A stretch of 64,000 nt of DNA. Origin: Hyalangium ruber. Lineage in GTDB: Bacteria > Myxococcota > Myxococcia > Myxococcales > Myxococcaceae. The notes below the pieces were generated by a model that did not search any database, was not told the origin of the DNA, and saw nothing but the letters and a program-made list of their open reading frames with translations. Positions 43,715 through 54,220 of this stretch are shown here, in pieces. Every line of letters begins with the position of its first letter. Positions within the stretch are counted from its first letter, which is position 1. A program made the position numbers and the translations under genes. Location of the stretch: NCBI RefSeq assembly GCF_034259325.1, contig NZ_JAXIVS010000008.1, forward strand, positions 62,001 through 126,000, given 5' to 3'.

Positions 43715-45427
43715 GTGCGGTGGTTGTTACCCGAGTCGGTGGATCAGCAGGTGGCTTCCCTTGCCGGGGAGCTGGGCCTTCACCCGCTGCCTGCCCGCAT
43801 CCTCCTTCATCGCGGGTACAAAACCCCCGAGGCCGCCTCGGCCTTCCTCTCGGACAAGCTGGCCGACCTGCCGGATCCCTTCCGCATGAAGGGCATGGCC
43901 CCCGCCGTCGAGCGCCTCACCCGGGCGCTCCGCCAGGGCGAGAAGATCACCCTCTACGGTGACTATGACGTCGACGGGGTGTGCTCCACCTCGCTGCTGG
44001 CCCTGTTCCTGCGCGAGCTGGGCGCCCGACCCGCCACGTATATCCCACACCGGATCGGGGAGGGTTACGGCCTCAACATCCAGGCCGTGGAGCGCATCGC
44101 CTCCGAGGGAACCCGGGTGCTGGTGACGCTGGATTGTGGCGTCTCCGCCGTGGCCGAGATCTCCCGCGCGAGAGACTTGGGCGTCGACGTCGTCGTCGTG
44201 GATCACCACACGGTACCTGCCACGTTGCCTCCCGCCGTGGCCTTGCTCAACCCGCACCAGCCCGGCTGCGACTACCCCACCAAGACGCTGTGCGCCGCGG
44301 GCGTGGCCTTCAACCTCTGCATGGGCCTGCGCAAGCGCCTGCGCGAGGACGGCTTCTTCGCCACCCGCAAGGAGCCCAACCTCAAGGCCCTGATGGACCT
44401 GGTGGCCATGGCCACCGTGGCCGATGTGGTGCCCCTGACTGGCGCCAATCGAATCCTCGTCGCCCATGGGCTGCAGGAACTCACCGCTGCCCGCCGCCCC
44501 GGCGTTCGCGCCCTCAAGGAGGTCGCGGGCATGGAGCCGGAGGCCCCCGTCACCGCCGGTCAGGTGGGCTTCCGCCTCGGGCCTCGCATCAACGCCGCTG
44601 GCCGCCTGCATGACGCGTCGCTCGGGCTCCAGTTGCTCACCTCCGAGTCGACCGAGGAGGCCCGGCGCCTAGCGGGGGTGCTCGACAGCGCCAACTCCGA
44701 GCGCCAGGGCATCGAGAGCACCATTCTCACCGAGGCCCTCAAGCAGGCCGAGACCCGCAAGGACTCGCGCGGCTTCGTCCTCTACTCCGAGGGGTGGCAC
44801 CCGGGCGTCATCGGCATCGTCGCCTCGCGCGTGGTGGAGCGCTTCCACCGCCCCACCGTCATGGTCGGTGTCACCGACGGGGTGGGGAAGGGCTCGGCGC
44901 GCAGCATCGAGGGCTTCCACTTGTTCGACGCGCTCAACGGGTGCTCGGACCTGTTCGTGCGCTTCGGCGGCCACAAGTACGCCGCTGGCCTCACCATCGA
45001 GGCGGACCGGCTGCCTGCCTTCCGCGAGGCCTTCGAGCGCATCGCCACCGAGCGCCTCACCCCCGAGGACCTGGTCCCCCGCTGCAAGGTGGACGCGGTG
45101 GTGACTCCCAGGGACCTGGACGAGCGCGCGGTGGAGGCGCTGCAGAAGCTGGGGCCCTTCGGCCAGGGCAACCCCGAGCCGGTGCTCGTGCTGCGCCGGC
45201 AGATGGCCCGCCCCCGCGTGCTGACGCCCAAGACGGGCTATGGCTCGGCCCATCTGAAGCTGGCTCTCGTGGATGCTCCCGAGGTGGACGCCATCGGCTT
45301 CGGCATGGGCGATCGGCTCTCGCTCGTCGAGGGGCCCGTGGACCTGGCCTTCCAGGTCGGCATGGATACCTTCCGGGGCCAGCGCCGCGTGTCCCTGCGG
45401 CTCAAGGACCTACGCATCGCCGCGTAA
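43715..45427 (+). CDS. recJ: Single-stranded-DNA-specific exonuclease RecJ
   Basis: 570 residues from the GTG at 43715, eight bases after GAGGAG. The DHH-family motifs are complete: YGDYDVDGVCS, the DCGVSAV Asp, DHH (VVVDHHTVP), and the DHHA1 segment with GGHKYAAGL. It is a 5'-3' exonuclease in mismatch repair and recombination, Mn2+/Mg2+ dependent. Length and order match RecJ, with the C-terminal OB-like domain. It is divergent from the barrel gene and convergent with the FUSC gene. Confidence 0.97.
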   Translation: MRWLLPESVDQQVASLAGELGLHPLPARILLHRGYKTPEAASAFLSDKLADLPDPFRMKGMAPAVERLTRALRQGEKITLYGDYDVDGVCSTSLLALFLRELGARPATYIPHRIGEGYGLNIQAVERIASEGTRVLVTLDCGVSAVAEISRARDLGVDVVVVDHHTVPATLPPAVALLNPHQPGCDYPTKTLCAAGVAFNLCMGLRKRLREDGFFATRKEPNLKALMDLVAMATVADVVPLTGANRILVAHGLQELTAARRPGVRALKEVAGMEPEAPVTAGQVGFRLGPRINAAGRLHDASLGLQLLTSESTEEARRLAGVLDSANSERQGIESTILTEALKQAETRKDSRGFVLYSEGWHPGVIGIVASRVVERFHRPTVMVGVTDGVGKGSARSIEGFHLFDALNGCSDLFVRFGGHKYAAGLTIEADRLPAFREAFERIATERLTPEDLVPRCKVDAVVTPRDLDERAVEALQKLGPFGQGNPEPVLVLRRQMARPRVLTPKTGYGSAHLKLALVDAPEVDAIGFGMGDRLSLVEGPVDLAFQVGMDTFRGQRRVSLRLKDLRIAA

Positions 45428-45437
45428 GTCCGTGCCT

Positions 45438-47513
45438 TCAGCGCGCCAGGCGCCGGGGGCCGATGACGCTCAGCAACTCGCGGATCTCGACGAGCGCATC
45501 ATCCATTCGCTTGAGCCAGTGGAGCACCAGCGGGGAGGTCCTCGTGTCTCCGTGCTCGCTTCGAGGCAGGCGTTCGGGGGTGACCTGGGGAGGCTCGGTA
45601 GGCGCTAGCGCCGCACCGGATTGCTCGCCCTCGAGCGTCGCGGCCAGGCTGCGTGCGCTCTCCGCCAGTTGAACCTCCAACTGGTGGACCCGCTCCGCGT
45701 CTGCCTGGCGCCGTGAGCAGGCGTGGGCGAGCTGCCTCGCGAAGAAGACGACCGAGGCCAGGGCATGCACCAGCCGGAGCGTTTCCCGCTCCACCAGTGA
45801 GACACGTGTGCTGAGTGGGCGGGCGGCCTCGCGCACTTCGCGCAGCTTCGCGTCGATCTTCCGTACCCGCTCCACGATCGCGGCGCCCCCGTTCTGCCTG
45901 GGTAGGGTCGCGGCGGCATCGAGGAAGGAGGCGACGTCTCGTAAGGTCTCCGCGGCGGCCTTTCGGACGCGGACGCCCGTACGAGAGGGAAAGAGCACCA
46001 CCGAGACCAGCGCGCCGAAGCCGGCGCCCACCAGCGTCTCCCAGAGCCGCAGGTACAGCAGGTCCGGGCTGTAGCGGCCCAGCAGGCTGTAGAGCGCCGC
46101 CATGAGCGTGGTGAGCCAGAAGGCCATCCACGCGTAGGAGACGCGCATCATGTAGAAGCTCAGGAAGACACAGCCGAAGATGAGCAGGAGTTCGAGGTTG
46201 GGGTGGCCGCTTACCGCCGTGGCCACGAGCAGGCCGGCCACCACGCCCACCACGGTCCCCAGGATGCGCTGCCACGCGTTCAGCAGGATGTCCCCCTGGG
46301 TGGAGGCGCGGTTGAAGACCACGAACGCGGCGATGACCGCCCAGTACCAGCGCGTGCTGGAGACCATGTGCCCCACGATGATGGCGAGCCCGGAGGCCAC
46401 GGTCGCCTGGATGGCTTGACGGGTGCTGGGGTGGAGCCCCTCCAGGACGGGCTTCTCGCTCTCCTTTGGAGGTTGCTCGGTCGCGGCGGCCAGAGGCACA
46501 CCGGAAGAGGAGCGCAGAGGCCGCGCGTATACGCGCTGGAACTCGACCAGCGCGGCTTCGACCGCGGTGGTGGCGGAAGCAGCGGGACCGGAAAGAGAAG
46601 GGGAGGGCGCGTGGTTGTCTCGCACCTGGCGCCGGGCCGTGGCCAGCTTCGCACGGAGGTTCTGGCAGTCCTCGGGCGAGAGGGTGTCCCAGTCCAGGAG
46701 CCTGTAGAGGGTGGACGCGAGCCGCTCAGCGGAGAGTTCCAGCTCGAGCAGGTGTTCTCGCAGCTCCTCCTTCCGGAGTCCGGGCGCGAGGGTGGCCGGG
46801 TCCGCCTGTTCGATGTTCCGTTCCACTTCCATCGCTCCATCGTGAAGCCGCCGCAGCGAGTGCCGGATGATCCACTCCCAGCGACGGCTGCCCGACACCT
46901 GGAGCGCGCTGGAGAGATCGGCCAGCAGCAAAGGGAGCGTGCGCCGGAAGATGGTGAACGTGCGGCGAAGGGAGGCGTTGGAGCCATCCGGGACGAGCCA
47001 GAACCGGACCGCATAGGCGATCGCGCCTCCGATGCCGATGCTGGCGAGCATCCAGGGAAGTTGCGCGACGCTCGCGTGGAAGAAGAGCGCGAAGAAGAAA
47101 GTCATGAAGGTGATCATCCCCAGCGCCATTCCACGAGGGCCGAAGCGCCGGGCGAACACCGCCAGGAAGATCACTCCCAGGAACAGGAGCGCGCTCGCCA
47201 CCTCGTGCGCCGAGGACAAGGCGCCCAGGCACACCGCTACCGCGGCGACGAGCGGCATGCAGAGCTGGGTCACGCGCTGCTGAGGGAGCAGCGGGTCCTG
47301 CACGCTGATCGCCGCCATCATCCCCACGTTCACCCCCACCAGCCCGAGGGCGGTGGGTTGGTGGAGGAGCCGGCCCGCCACGGTGATCGCCCCGAGGCTC
47401 AGGCCCATCCCCAATACCGCGCGCAGTCCCATCTTCAGCCGGGCCAGGTCCGGGTCCGAGGCGACGAACCGGTTCCACCAATACGATGTGCGCAGGCCTT
47501 CACCCCGGAGCAT
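45438..47513 (-). CDS. FUSC family inner-membrane protein
   Basis: 691 residues. Two membrane blocks of about five to six helices each (about 28-170 and 375-495), separated by a charged helical cytoplasmic region (about 180-340), with a C-terminal helical cytoplasmic domain. This is the FUSC/YccS/AaeB layout, thought to work in aromatic-acid or toxic-compound efflux. No membrane-fusion partner is adjacent. Convergent with recJ with a ten-base gap. Confidence 0.92.
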   Translation of the reverse strand: MLRGEGLRTSYWWNRFVASDPDLARLKMGLRAVLGMGLSLGAITVAGRLLHQPTALGLVGVNVGMMAAISVQDPLLPQQRVTQLCMPLVAAVAVCLGALSSAHEVASALLFLGVIFLAVFARRFGPRGMALGMITFMTFFFALFFHASVAQLPWMLASIGIGGAIAYAVRFWLVPDGSNASLRRTFTIFRRTLPLLLADLSSALQVSGSRRWEWIIRHSLRRLHDGAMEVERNIEQADPATLAPGLRKEELREHLLELELSAERLASTLYRLLDWDTLSPEDCQNLRAKLATARRQVRDNHAPSPSLSGPAASATTAVEAALVEFQRVYARPLRSSSGVPLAAATEQPPKESEKPVLEGLHPSTRQAIQATVASGLAIIVGHMVSSTRWYWAVIAAFVVFNRASTQGDILLNAWQRILGTVVGVVAGLLVATAVSGHPNLELLLIFGCVFLSFYMMRVSYAWMAFWLTTLMAALYSLLGRYSPDLLYLRLWETLVGAGFGALVSVVLFPSRTGVRVRKAAAETLRDVASFLDAAATLPRQNGGAAIVERVRKIDAKLREVREAARPLSTRVSLVERETLRLVHALASVVFFARQLAHACSRRQADAERVHQLEVQLAESARSLAATLEGEQSGAALAPTEPPQVTPERLPRSEHGDTRTSPLVLHWLKRMDDALVEIRELLSVIGPRRLAR

Positions 47514-47644
47514 CCGGTCCCTCCTCTGGCAGAGAAGGTGAGGATGGGCGCCCGTCCGTGCGTGCCCCCAAGGCCCGGCCGCAGGTCACAGGGCGAGGGG
47601 AGCGCCTGCTCACCGGCTTGCTTCACGGCCGACCCGACAGCGCA

Positions 47645-48670
47645 TCAGGGGCGGGGCAGCTCGAAGTCGGCCCGAACGGCGGCGTGGTCCGAGCCCCCGA
47701 GCCCGCTGACCGCAGTGTCGCCGACCACCCGGAACGAGCCCGGCACGTACCGGCCCGCCGCGTCGCGGGCCTGGTAGAGGTGATCGATGGGCTCGCGCAC
47801 ACCCCGGTACCACACCGTTCCGGTCTCCTCCGGGGGGCGGTCGCTGGAGACGCGATGCAGCGCTCCGTCCTGCTCTAGCGCTTCGAGGGGCGCCGAGCCC
47901 GGAACGTCGTTGAGATCGCCTCCGAGCACCACGAGCGCGCCGGGCCGTTCGGCCGCCACGGCGGTGATGATCTCTCGCGCCGCCTCGGCCTCCGCATACC
48001 GGCGGCCGGGATCGTCGTCCACCTTGGAGCGGAAGTGCGAGGCGAAGACGATGGTCTCCGTGCCCTCCACGTCCAGGCGGACCTCGAGCAGCTCGCGGGA
48101 GAACCGCGTGGTCGTTCCATCCGGGCGCGTCAGTGGATGACTTGCCCGGTGGCTGCGCACCTCGCGCACGGGAAAGCGCGCCAGGACGGCCACGTCCACC
48201 GAGGCCGGCGTGCCCAGCTCGCCCAGCACCGCCGAGGAGAACCCCGGCAGTCGCGTCTGGATCGCGTCCAGGCACGGCTGGGTCTCCACCTCCGCGAGCA
48301 GCACCACGCCCGCCTTCAGCGAGGTGATGGCTCGGGCGAGCCTGTCGGCTTTCGAGGCGAAGGCCTCGGGCGAGGGCAGCTCCTCATAGGCCGTGCCTCC
48401 GCAGGTGCCCGACTGGCAGACGGTGTCGAAGAAGCGATGCACGTTGAAGGCGGCGATGCGCACCGTGCCAGCGGCGGGCGCCTCCTGCTCCTGCCCGTCC
48501 GGGTTCGGAGTCGGACCTCCATCCGAGGACGAGGGCGGGGGCACGGAGCCTCCCGGAGACTCCTCCACGAAGCTCTGGCCCTGGATGCACCCAGCCACCC
48601 CCGCCAGTAGAAGCAGCCATGCCAGGAGCAGGCGAGCGGGAGCGAGAGCGGCGGCGCGGTGAATGGACAT
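47645..48670 (-). CDS. Endonuclease/exonuclease/phosphatase lipoprotein
   Basis: 341 residues. Lipoprotein signal with lipobox VAGC (Cys28) and a Pro/Ser linker. The EEP fold follows (about 65-340) with the family motifs IAAFNVHRFF, LLAEVE, GGDLNDV and the closing GSDHAAV, giving the metal and His/Asp active-site residues. Substrate could be DNA, phospholipid or phosphoester outside the cell. It sits downstream of the YHS gene on the same strand with a 25-base gap. Confidence 0.93.
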   Translation of the reverse strand: MSIHRAAALAPARLLLAWLLLLAGVAGCIQGQSFVEESPGGSVPPPSSSDGGPTPNPDGQEQEAPAAGTVRIAAFNVHRFFDTVCQSGTCGGTAYEELPSPEAFASKADRLARAITSLKAGVVLLAEVETQPCLDAIQTRLPGFSSAVLGELGTPASVDVAVLARFPVREVRSHRASHPLTRPDGTTTRFSRELLEVRLDVEGTETIVFASHFRSKVDDDPGRRYAEAEAAREIITAVAAERPGALVVLGGDLNDVPGSAPLEALEQDGALHRVSSDRPPEETGTVWYRGVREPIDHLYQARDAAGRYVPGSFRVVGDTAVSGLGGSDHAAVRADFELPRP

Positions 48671-48695
48671 GGAGAGGCGGTCGCCTCTCTCTAGC

Positions 48696-48917
48696 TCAGG
48701 AGATGCCCCAACGCACCCGGCCCGGCGTCAGCAGCGCGCCCGCGCGTGCCAGGTCGTTCAGCCGGAAGCGCTCCGCCTGCTTCTCGAAGGCGGTGCGGCA
48801 CCGCTCCGAGCAGAAGAAGTAGCGGCGCTTTTTGTACTCCGCTGTGGGTCGACCCTCCGGTCCTTCCAAGTGTCTACCGCAGACCGGATCCAGATGACGG
48901 CTCTGCACGCCTCTCAT
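48696..48917 (-). CDS. YHS-domain protein
   Basis: 73 residues from the ATG at 48917, which has GGGAGG eight bases upstream; the open frame is longer but the start gives an exact YHS domain. Signature DPVCGRHLEG at the start and FFCSERCRTAFEK with its Cys pair: a small metal (Cu or heavy metal) binding fold. May be soluble and cytoplasmic. Upstream of the endonuclease lipoprotein on the same strand. The 215 bases beyond its start show nothing notable. Confidence 0.85.
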   Translation of the reverse strand: MRGVQSRHLDPVCGRHLEGPEGRPTAEYKKRRYFFCSERCRTAFEKQAERFRLNDLARAGALLTPGRVRWGIS

Positions 48918-49131
48918 CACGCTCGCCTCCCACCTCGGGACGCCAGCCCTCGCGCGGACCGTGCGTCCCCATCCACGCGGAGGCCATAGCAGGAGCCATG
49001 CCATGGTCCGACTCCAAGGATGGCGGCTACATGCGAGGCAGACCCGGCGGGTCGGGAGAGGAGGGCGGAACCCTCACAGGGAAAAAGTTTCCGCTCCTCT
49101 TTCCATGCGGTGAGAAAGCCGCGAGCGGCCG

Positions 49132-49896
49132 CTAGAAGGCGGTGCCCGCGCTGGCTCCCACGAAGGTGTCATCCATATAACCGCGGCGGAAGCGCATCAG
49201 CTCCACGCGGAAGGTGAGCGCCATGCGCTCCGAGAGCCGGGGCCGGCCCCGGAAGCCCACGCCGTACTGGATGAGGGGCTTGGTGCCCTTGATGGGGGTG
49301 GCCTCCTCGTTCACGGTGATGGAGGTGGACTGGTAGGCCATGCCGGCGCCCAGCTGCCCGAAGATGCCGTACGTCTTCTCCGGGCCGAAGGTGAACTCGT
49401 AGGCAGGCGCCACCGCGAAGTAGTGGATGCGCGTGCTGCCGACGACGAGCTCCGTGCCCTCGCTGCGGCCGGCCATCGTCCAGCGCACGTCCAGCCAGAG
49501 CGCCTCGCGCAGCGGCTCCGCGTCGAGGATGCGGCCGAACTCCCAGGTGAAGCGCAGGCCGAGCCCGAAGGCTGGATCCGCGAAGCGGCCCCGCGAGCTG
49601 TCCAGTAACATGGTGCCGAGGATGAGCTCGCCGGCCAGCCCCTTGTTCGGATCATCCGAGCCGTACATGCGCTCGAAGTCGCCCTCCGCCTCCTCCTCGT
49701 CGGCCATCCGGTCGAAGTCGGCGGTGGGATCGCTGCTGCGGCGCGGGAGCTTGCGCGGCGCGTCCTCCTCCTCTTCTTCGTCCGGGTAGGCCAGGGGGGC
49801 GTCTTCGTCCTCGTCCTGCGCGAGGGCGGGAGTGGAGAGGGCGAGTGCCCCCAGAAGGAAGGGCAGGAGCCGAGCGTGCAAGGTGAAGGTCCTCAT
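49132..49896 (-). CDS. Outer membrane protein with acidic N-terminus
   Basis: 254 residues. Signal peptide LPFLLGALALSTPALAQ, then a strongly acidic stretch (DEDEDAPLAYPDEEEEED), then a segment with repeated strands (FGLGLRFTWEFGRI, IHYFAVAPAYEFTFG, LIQYGVGFRGRP) and a C-terminal aromatic GTAF, as in outer-membrane barrels. The start is three bases after the metallopeptidase stop, so they form an operon. Confidence 0.85.
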   Translation of the reverse strand: MRTFTLHARLLPFLLGALALSTPALAQDEDEDAPLAYPDEEEEEDAPRKLPRRSSDPTADFDRMADEEEAEGDFERMYGSDDPNKGLAGELILGTMLLDSSRGRFADPAFGLGLRFTWEFGRILDAEPLREALWLDVRWTMAGRSEGTELVVGSTRIHYFAVAPAYEFTFGPEKTYGIFGQLGAGMAYQSTSITVNEEATPIKGTKPLIQYGVGFRGRPRLSERMALTFRVELMRFRRGYMDDTFVGASAGTAF

Positions 49897-49899
49897 GAC

Positions 49900-51165
49900 T
49901 CAGGGATTCGGAAGCCGGGGGCAGGTATTGCCGCCCTGCGCGGAGGGCGGGCACACCGTCGACAGCGCCGAGGCAGGGATTGCCAGATGGTCGATGAACT
50001 CGTTGCACACCGCCGTCTTCAGCGGCAGGTCGGTGATGTGGTTGATGATCACCGCGGAGGCGGAGATGAGGTTGAAGTTGGTCTGATCGCCCAGGGTGAG
50101 GTTGACCAGCTGCGCCAGGCCCGGGTTGTTGGGCGTGGTGTCCGAGTAGGCGGAGACGAGGGCGCGCTGGAGCGTCTTGTGCTGCGCCAGCCCGCCGGCC
50201 TGGCCCGCCTGGTAGAGCGCGCTGGCGAGGATGGAGCCCACCACGTACTCGCGGCCGGCGCCGCCGAACGTGCTGAGGTTGTCCTGGTTGAGGCTGGTGC
50301 GCAGGAAGACGTCCATGCACCGGTCCGACTTGGCCAGATCGCGATCGTTGCTGAACTTGTCGTCGAACGAGGTGCGCAGGAAGCGCGTGTCGCAGCCGGT
50401 GGGGCTGTCACAGGTGGTGCCGAAGCCGTGGTAGTCGGCCAGGCCCTCGTCCAGGGACTTGAGCAGGTTGGCGCCGGGGCTGGCGGCGAAGCCGCTCCAC
50501 TGGATGAGCGCCTCGGGCAGCCGCCGCCCGCCGTACACCTTCTTGTTGAAGATGAGGTGCGAGTACTCGTGCGCCATGATGCCCGCGTTGATGGCCAGCG
50601 GCGCCCGCTGCAGCTCGTCGAAGGGCAGCACCATGAAGGCCTGCACCGGCGGGAAGTACAGCGCGTTGTCCTTGAGCGCCTCGCCGCTGGTGTCGGCCAG
50701 GATGAACTCGGGGAAGTAGTAGACGGTGATGGGGTCGCCGAAGTCCGCCAGGGGGATGTTGCCTACGGTGCGGAAGTAGTCGAAGGCCTTCTCGAAGTTG
50801 TAGTAGGCGGTGACCATGTTCCAGGTGTGGAAGTCGGCCGGCCACAGCACCCCATCGTGGGTGATGAAGCTGGCGGTGACGTCCCGGCCTCCGCCCTTGA
50901 TCATCGCGTTGCCGAACGCCTCCTCGGTGGGAGCGTTGATCAGCTCCGGATCCTGGGAGTCCGAGCGGATGCGCGCCCCGCCCACCAGCTTGGCGACCAC
51001 GCCCTCCATGCTGACGACGTTGGTGACGGTGGTGAGCTGGACCTCTTGCGGCACGTAGGTGCCACTGTTGGTGAGCACCAGGGCGCTGACGCGGACCGGG
51101 GCCTCGGGCTCGGGAGCGCACGCGGCCAGCGAGGCGAGCGCGGCGACGATGAGGGTTCGATGCAT
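49900..51165 (-). CDS. Lipoprotein with HExxH metallopeptidase motif
   Basis: 421 residues from the ATG at 51165. Lipoprotein signal LIVAALASLAAC. The zinc motif HEYSH (His199, Glu200, His203) is followed by Glu240 in DEGLADYHG, the pattern of a gluzincin-type metallopeptidase. Disulfide candidates occur toward the C-terminus. No known peptidase family is fully matched. It is the first gene of an operon with the acidic outer-membrane protein. Cell-surface proteolysis is the inference. Confidence 0.88.
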   Translation of the reverse strand: MHRTLIVAALASLAACAPEPEAPVRVSALVLTNSGTYVPQEVQLTTVTNVVSMEGVVAKLVGGARIRSDSQDPELINAPTEEAFGNAMIKGGGRDVTASFITHDGVLWPADFHTWNMVTAYYNFEKAFDYFRTVGNIPLADFGDPITVYYFPEFILADTSGEALKDNALYFPPVQAFMVLPFDELQRAPLAINAGIMAHEYSHLIFNKKVYGGRRLPEALIQWSGFAASPGANLLKSLDEGLADYHGFGTTCDSPTGCDTRFLRTSFDDKFSNDRDLAKSDRCMDVFLRTSLNQDNLSTFGGAGREYVVGSILASALYQAGQAGGLAQHKTLQRALVSAYSDTTPNNPGLAQLVNLTLGDQTNFNLISASAVIINHITDLPLKTAVCNEFIDHLAIPASALSTVCPPSAQGGNTCPRLPNP

Positions 51166-51305
51166 ACCCCGCGTTTTACTACGGTCCCGGCCGCATTCAG
51201 AAGCGCCCGGCGGAGTCAAGGTGGCGGCGCGGGCCGGGGGGCGCCCAGCAGCAGCAGCAGCCCGAGGCCCCAGGTGGGGAGCGAGCAGGCCGCCCTCCGG
51301 ATTCC

Positions 51306-51335
51306 TTGACGCATCGTTTCCACGCTCCGTATGGT
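51306..51335 (+). promoter_or_regulatory. Housekeeping promoter candidate for aspS
   Basis: TTGACG, 18-base spacer, TATGGT: close to the sigma-70 consensus TTGACA/TATAAT. The transcription start would be near 51342, leaving a leader of about 37 bases before the ATG at 51379. Confidence 0.5.
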
Positions 51336-51378
51336 GCCGCCCCTTCGTTCACGAACGTCCTTCAACGCAGGCGGTGTC

Positions 51379-53199
<1,821 letters not shown>

Positions 53200-53220
53200 G
53201 CCCCTCCCTCCTGGGGTGGG

Positions 53221-53257
53221 AGTGAGTTTCTAGGGAGAAGTGAACTAGAAACTCACT
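53221..53257 (+). promoter_or_regulatory. Perfect 13-bp inverted repeat before the SBP/kinase operon
   Basis: AGTGAGTTTCTAG and CTAGAAACTCACT separated by 11 bases that contain GGGAGAAG. The right arm ends three bases before the ATG at 53261. It may be an operator overlapping the start region or an RNA hairpin holding the Shine-Dalgarno in its loop; it also follows aspS by 21 bases and could terminate that transcript, though no U-tract follows. Confidence 0.75.
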
Positions 53258-53260
53258 GTC

Positions 53261-54220
53261 ATGCAACGACACGGCAGGACGAGGCTGGCGCTCCTGGCGC
53301 TGGCGCTGGCGGCGTGCTCCTCGGCACCTCAGCCCCCCCTGGTGGTGGGCACCGTGCCGTGGGTGGGCACGGAGCCGCTGTTCCTGGCGCGTGAGCTGGG
53401 CCTGTACCCGGCCGGGCAGATCCACCTGGCCGAGTACATGAACACGCCCCAGCGGCTCCAGGCCTTCCGCAATGGCGTCATCGACGCGGTGACGCTGACG
53501 CTCGATGACGTGATGATCCTCGACCACTTCGGGCAGGAGGTCCGGGTGGTGCTCGTGCTCGATGCCTCCCACGGGGCCGACTGCCTGATGGCGCGGCGGG
53601 AGGTGAAGTCGCTGGCGGACCTCAAGGGCCTGCGCGTGGCCTCCGAGGACATGACGCTGCCGACCTACATGCTCCACCGGGCCCTGGAGGAGGTGAAGCT
53701 GCGGGGCGAGGACGTGCAGCGGGTGTTCCACAACCCCGAGGAGCAGGAGACGGTCTTCCAGCGTGGCACGGTGGACGCCGTGGTGAGCTACGAGCCTTAC
53801 TGCACCCGGCTGGAAGCGGCGGGCGCGCACCGGCTCTTCGACAGCGCGCGGATCCCTGGGGAGATCATCGACGTGCTGGTGGTGCGCGAGAGCCACCTGC
53901 GGACGCGCCCGGAGCAGGTGGACATGTTGCTGCGCGGGTGGTTCGCCGCCCTCGCGCGCTTCCAGGCCGCTCCCTCCGAGAGCGCTCGCCGGATGGCGCC
54001 TCGGCTCGGGCTGGAAGCGCCGTGGTTCCTCGAGAGCATGGCGGGGGTTCGCCACCCGAGCGCGCGGGAGCAGCACGCGCTGCTCGCGGGCGAGGAGCCC
54101 CGCCTCGTGGAGACCATCGACCGGGTGGGCGCCGTCATGGTGCAACAGCAGCTCCTGCCCACCGCACCCTCCGCGCGCCGCCTGCTCGACTCCGGCCCTT
54201 TGCTTCGGGTGGCGCCGTGA
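53261..54220 (+). CDS. Solute-binding lipoprotein, NMT1/ABC type
   Basis: 319 residues. Lipoprotein signal LLALALAAC. The mature chain is a periplasmic binding protein of the NMT1/THI5-like class: VVGTVPWVGTEPLFLARELG, then AFRNGVIDAVTLTLDD, LADLKGLRVA, and a Tyr-Glu-Pro-Tyr motif in the second lobe. Usual ligands are taurine, pyrimidine precursors or nitrate-like compounds. No ABC permease or ATPase is nearby. Its stop overlaps the histidine kinase GTG start, so it is probably a sensor component for that kinase (inference). Preceded by the 13-bp inverted repeat. Confidence 0.92.
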   Translation: MQRHGRTRLALLALALAACSSAPQPPLVVGTVPWVGTEPLFLARELGLYPAGQIHLAEYMNTPQRLQAFRNGVIDAVTLTLDDVMILDHFGQEVRVVLVLDASHGADCLMARREVKSLADLKGLRVASEDMTLPTYMLHRALEEVKLRGEDVQRVFHNPEEQETVFQRGTVDAVVSYEPYCTRLEAAGAHRLFDSARIPGEIIDVLVVRESHLRTRPEQVDMLLRGWFAALARFQAAPSESARRMAPRLGLEAPWFLESMAGVRHPSAREQHALLAGEEPRLVETIDRVGAVMVQQQLLPTAPSARRLLDSGPLLRVAP

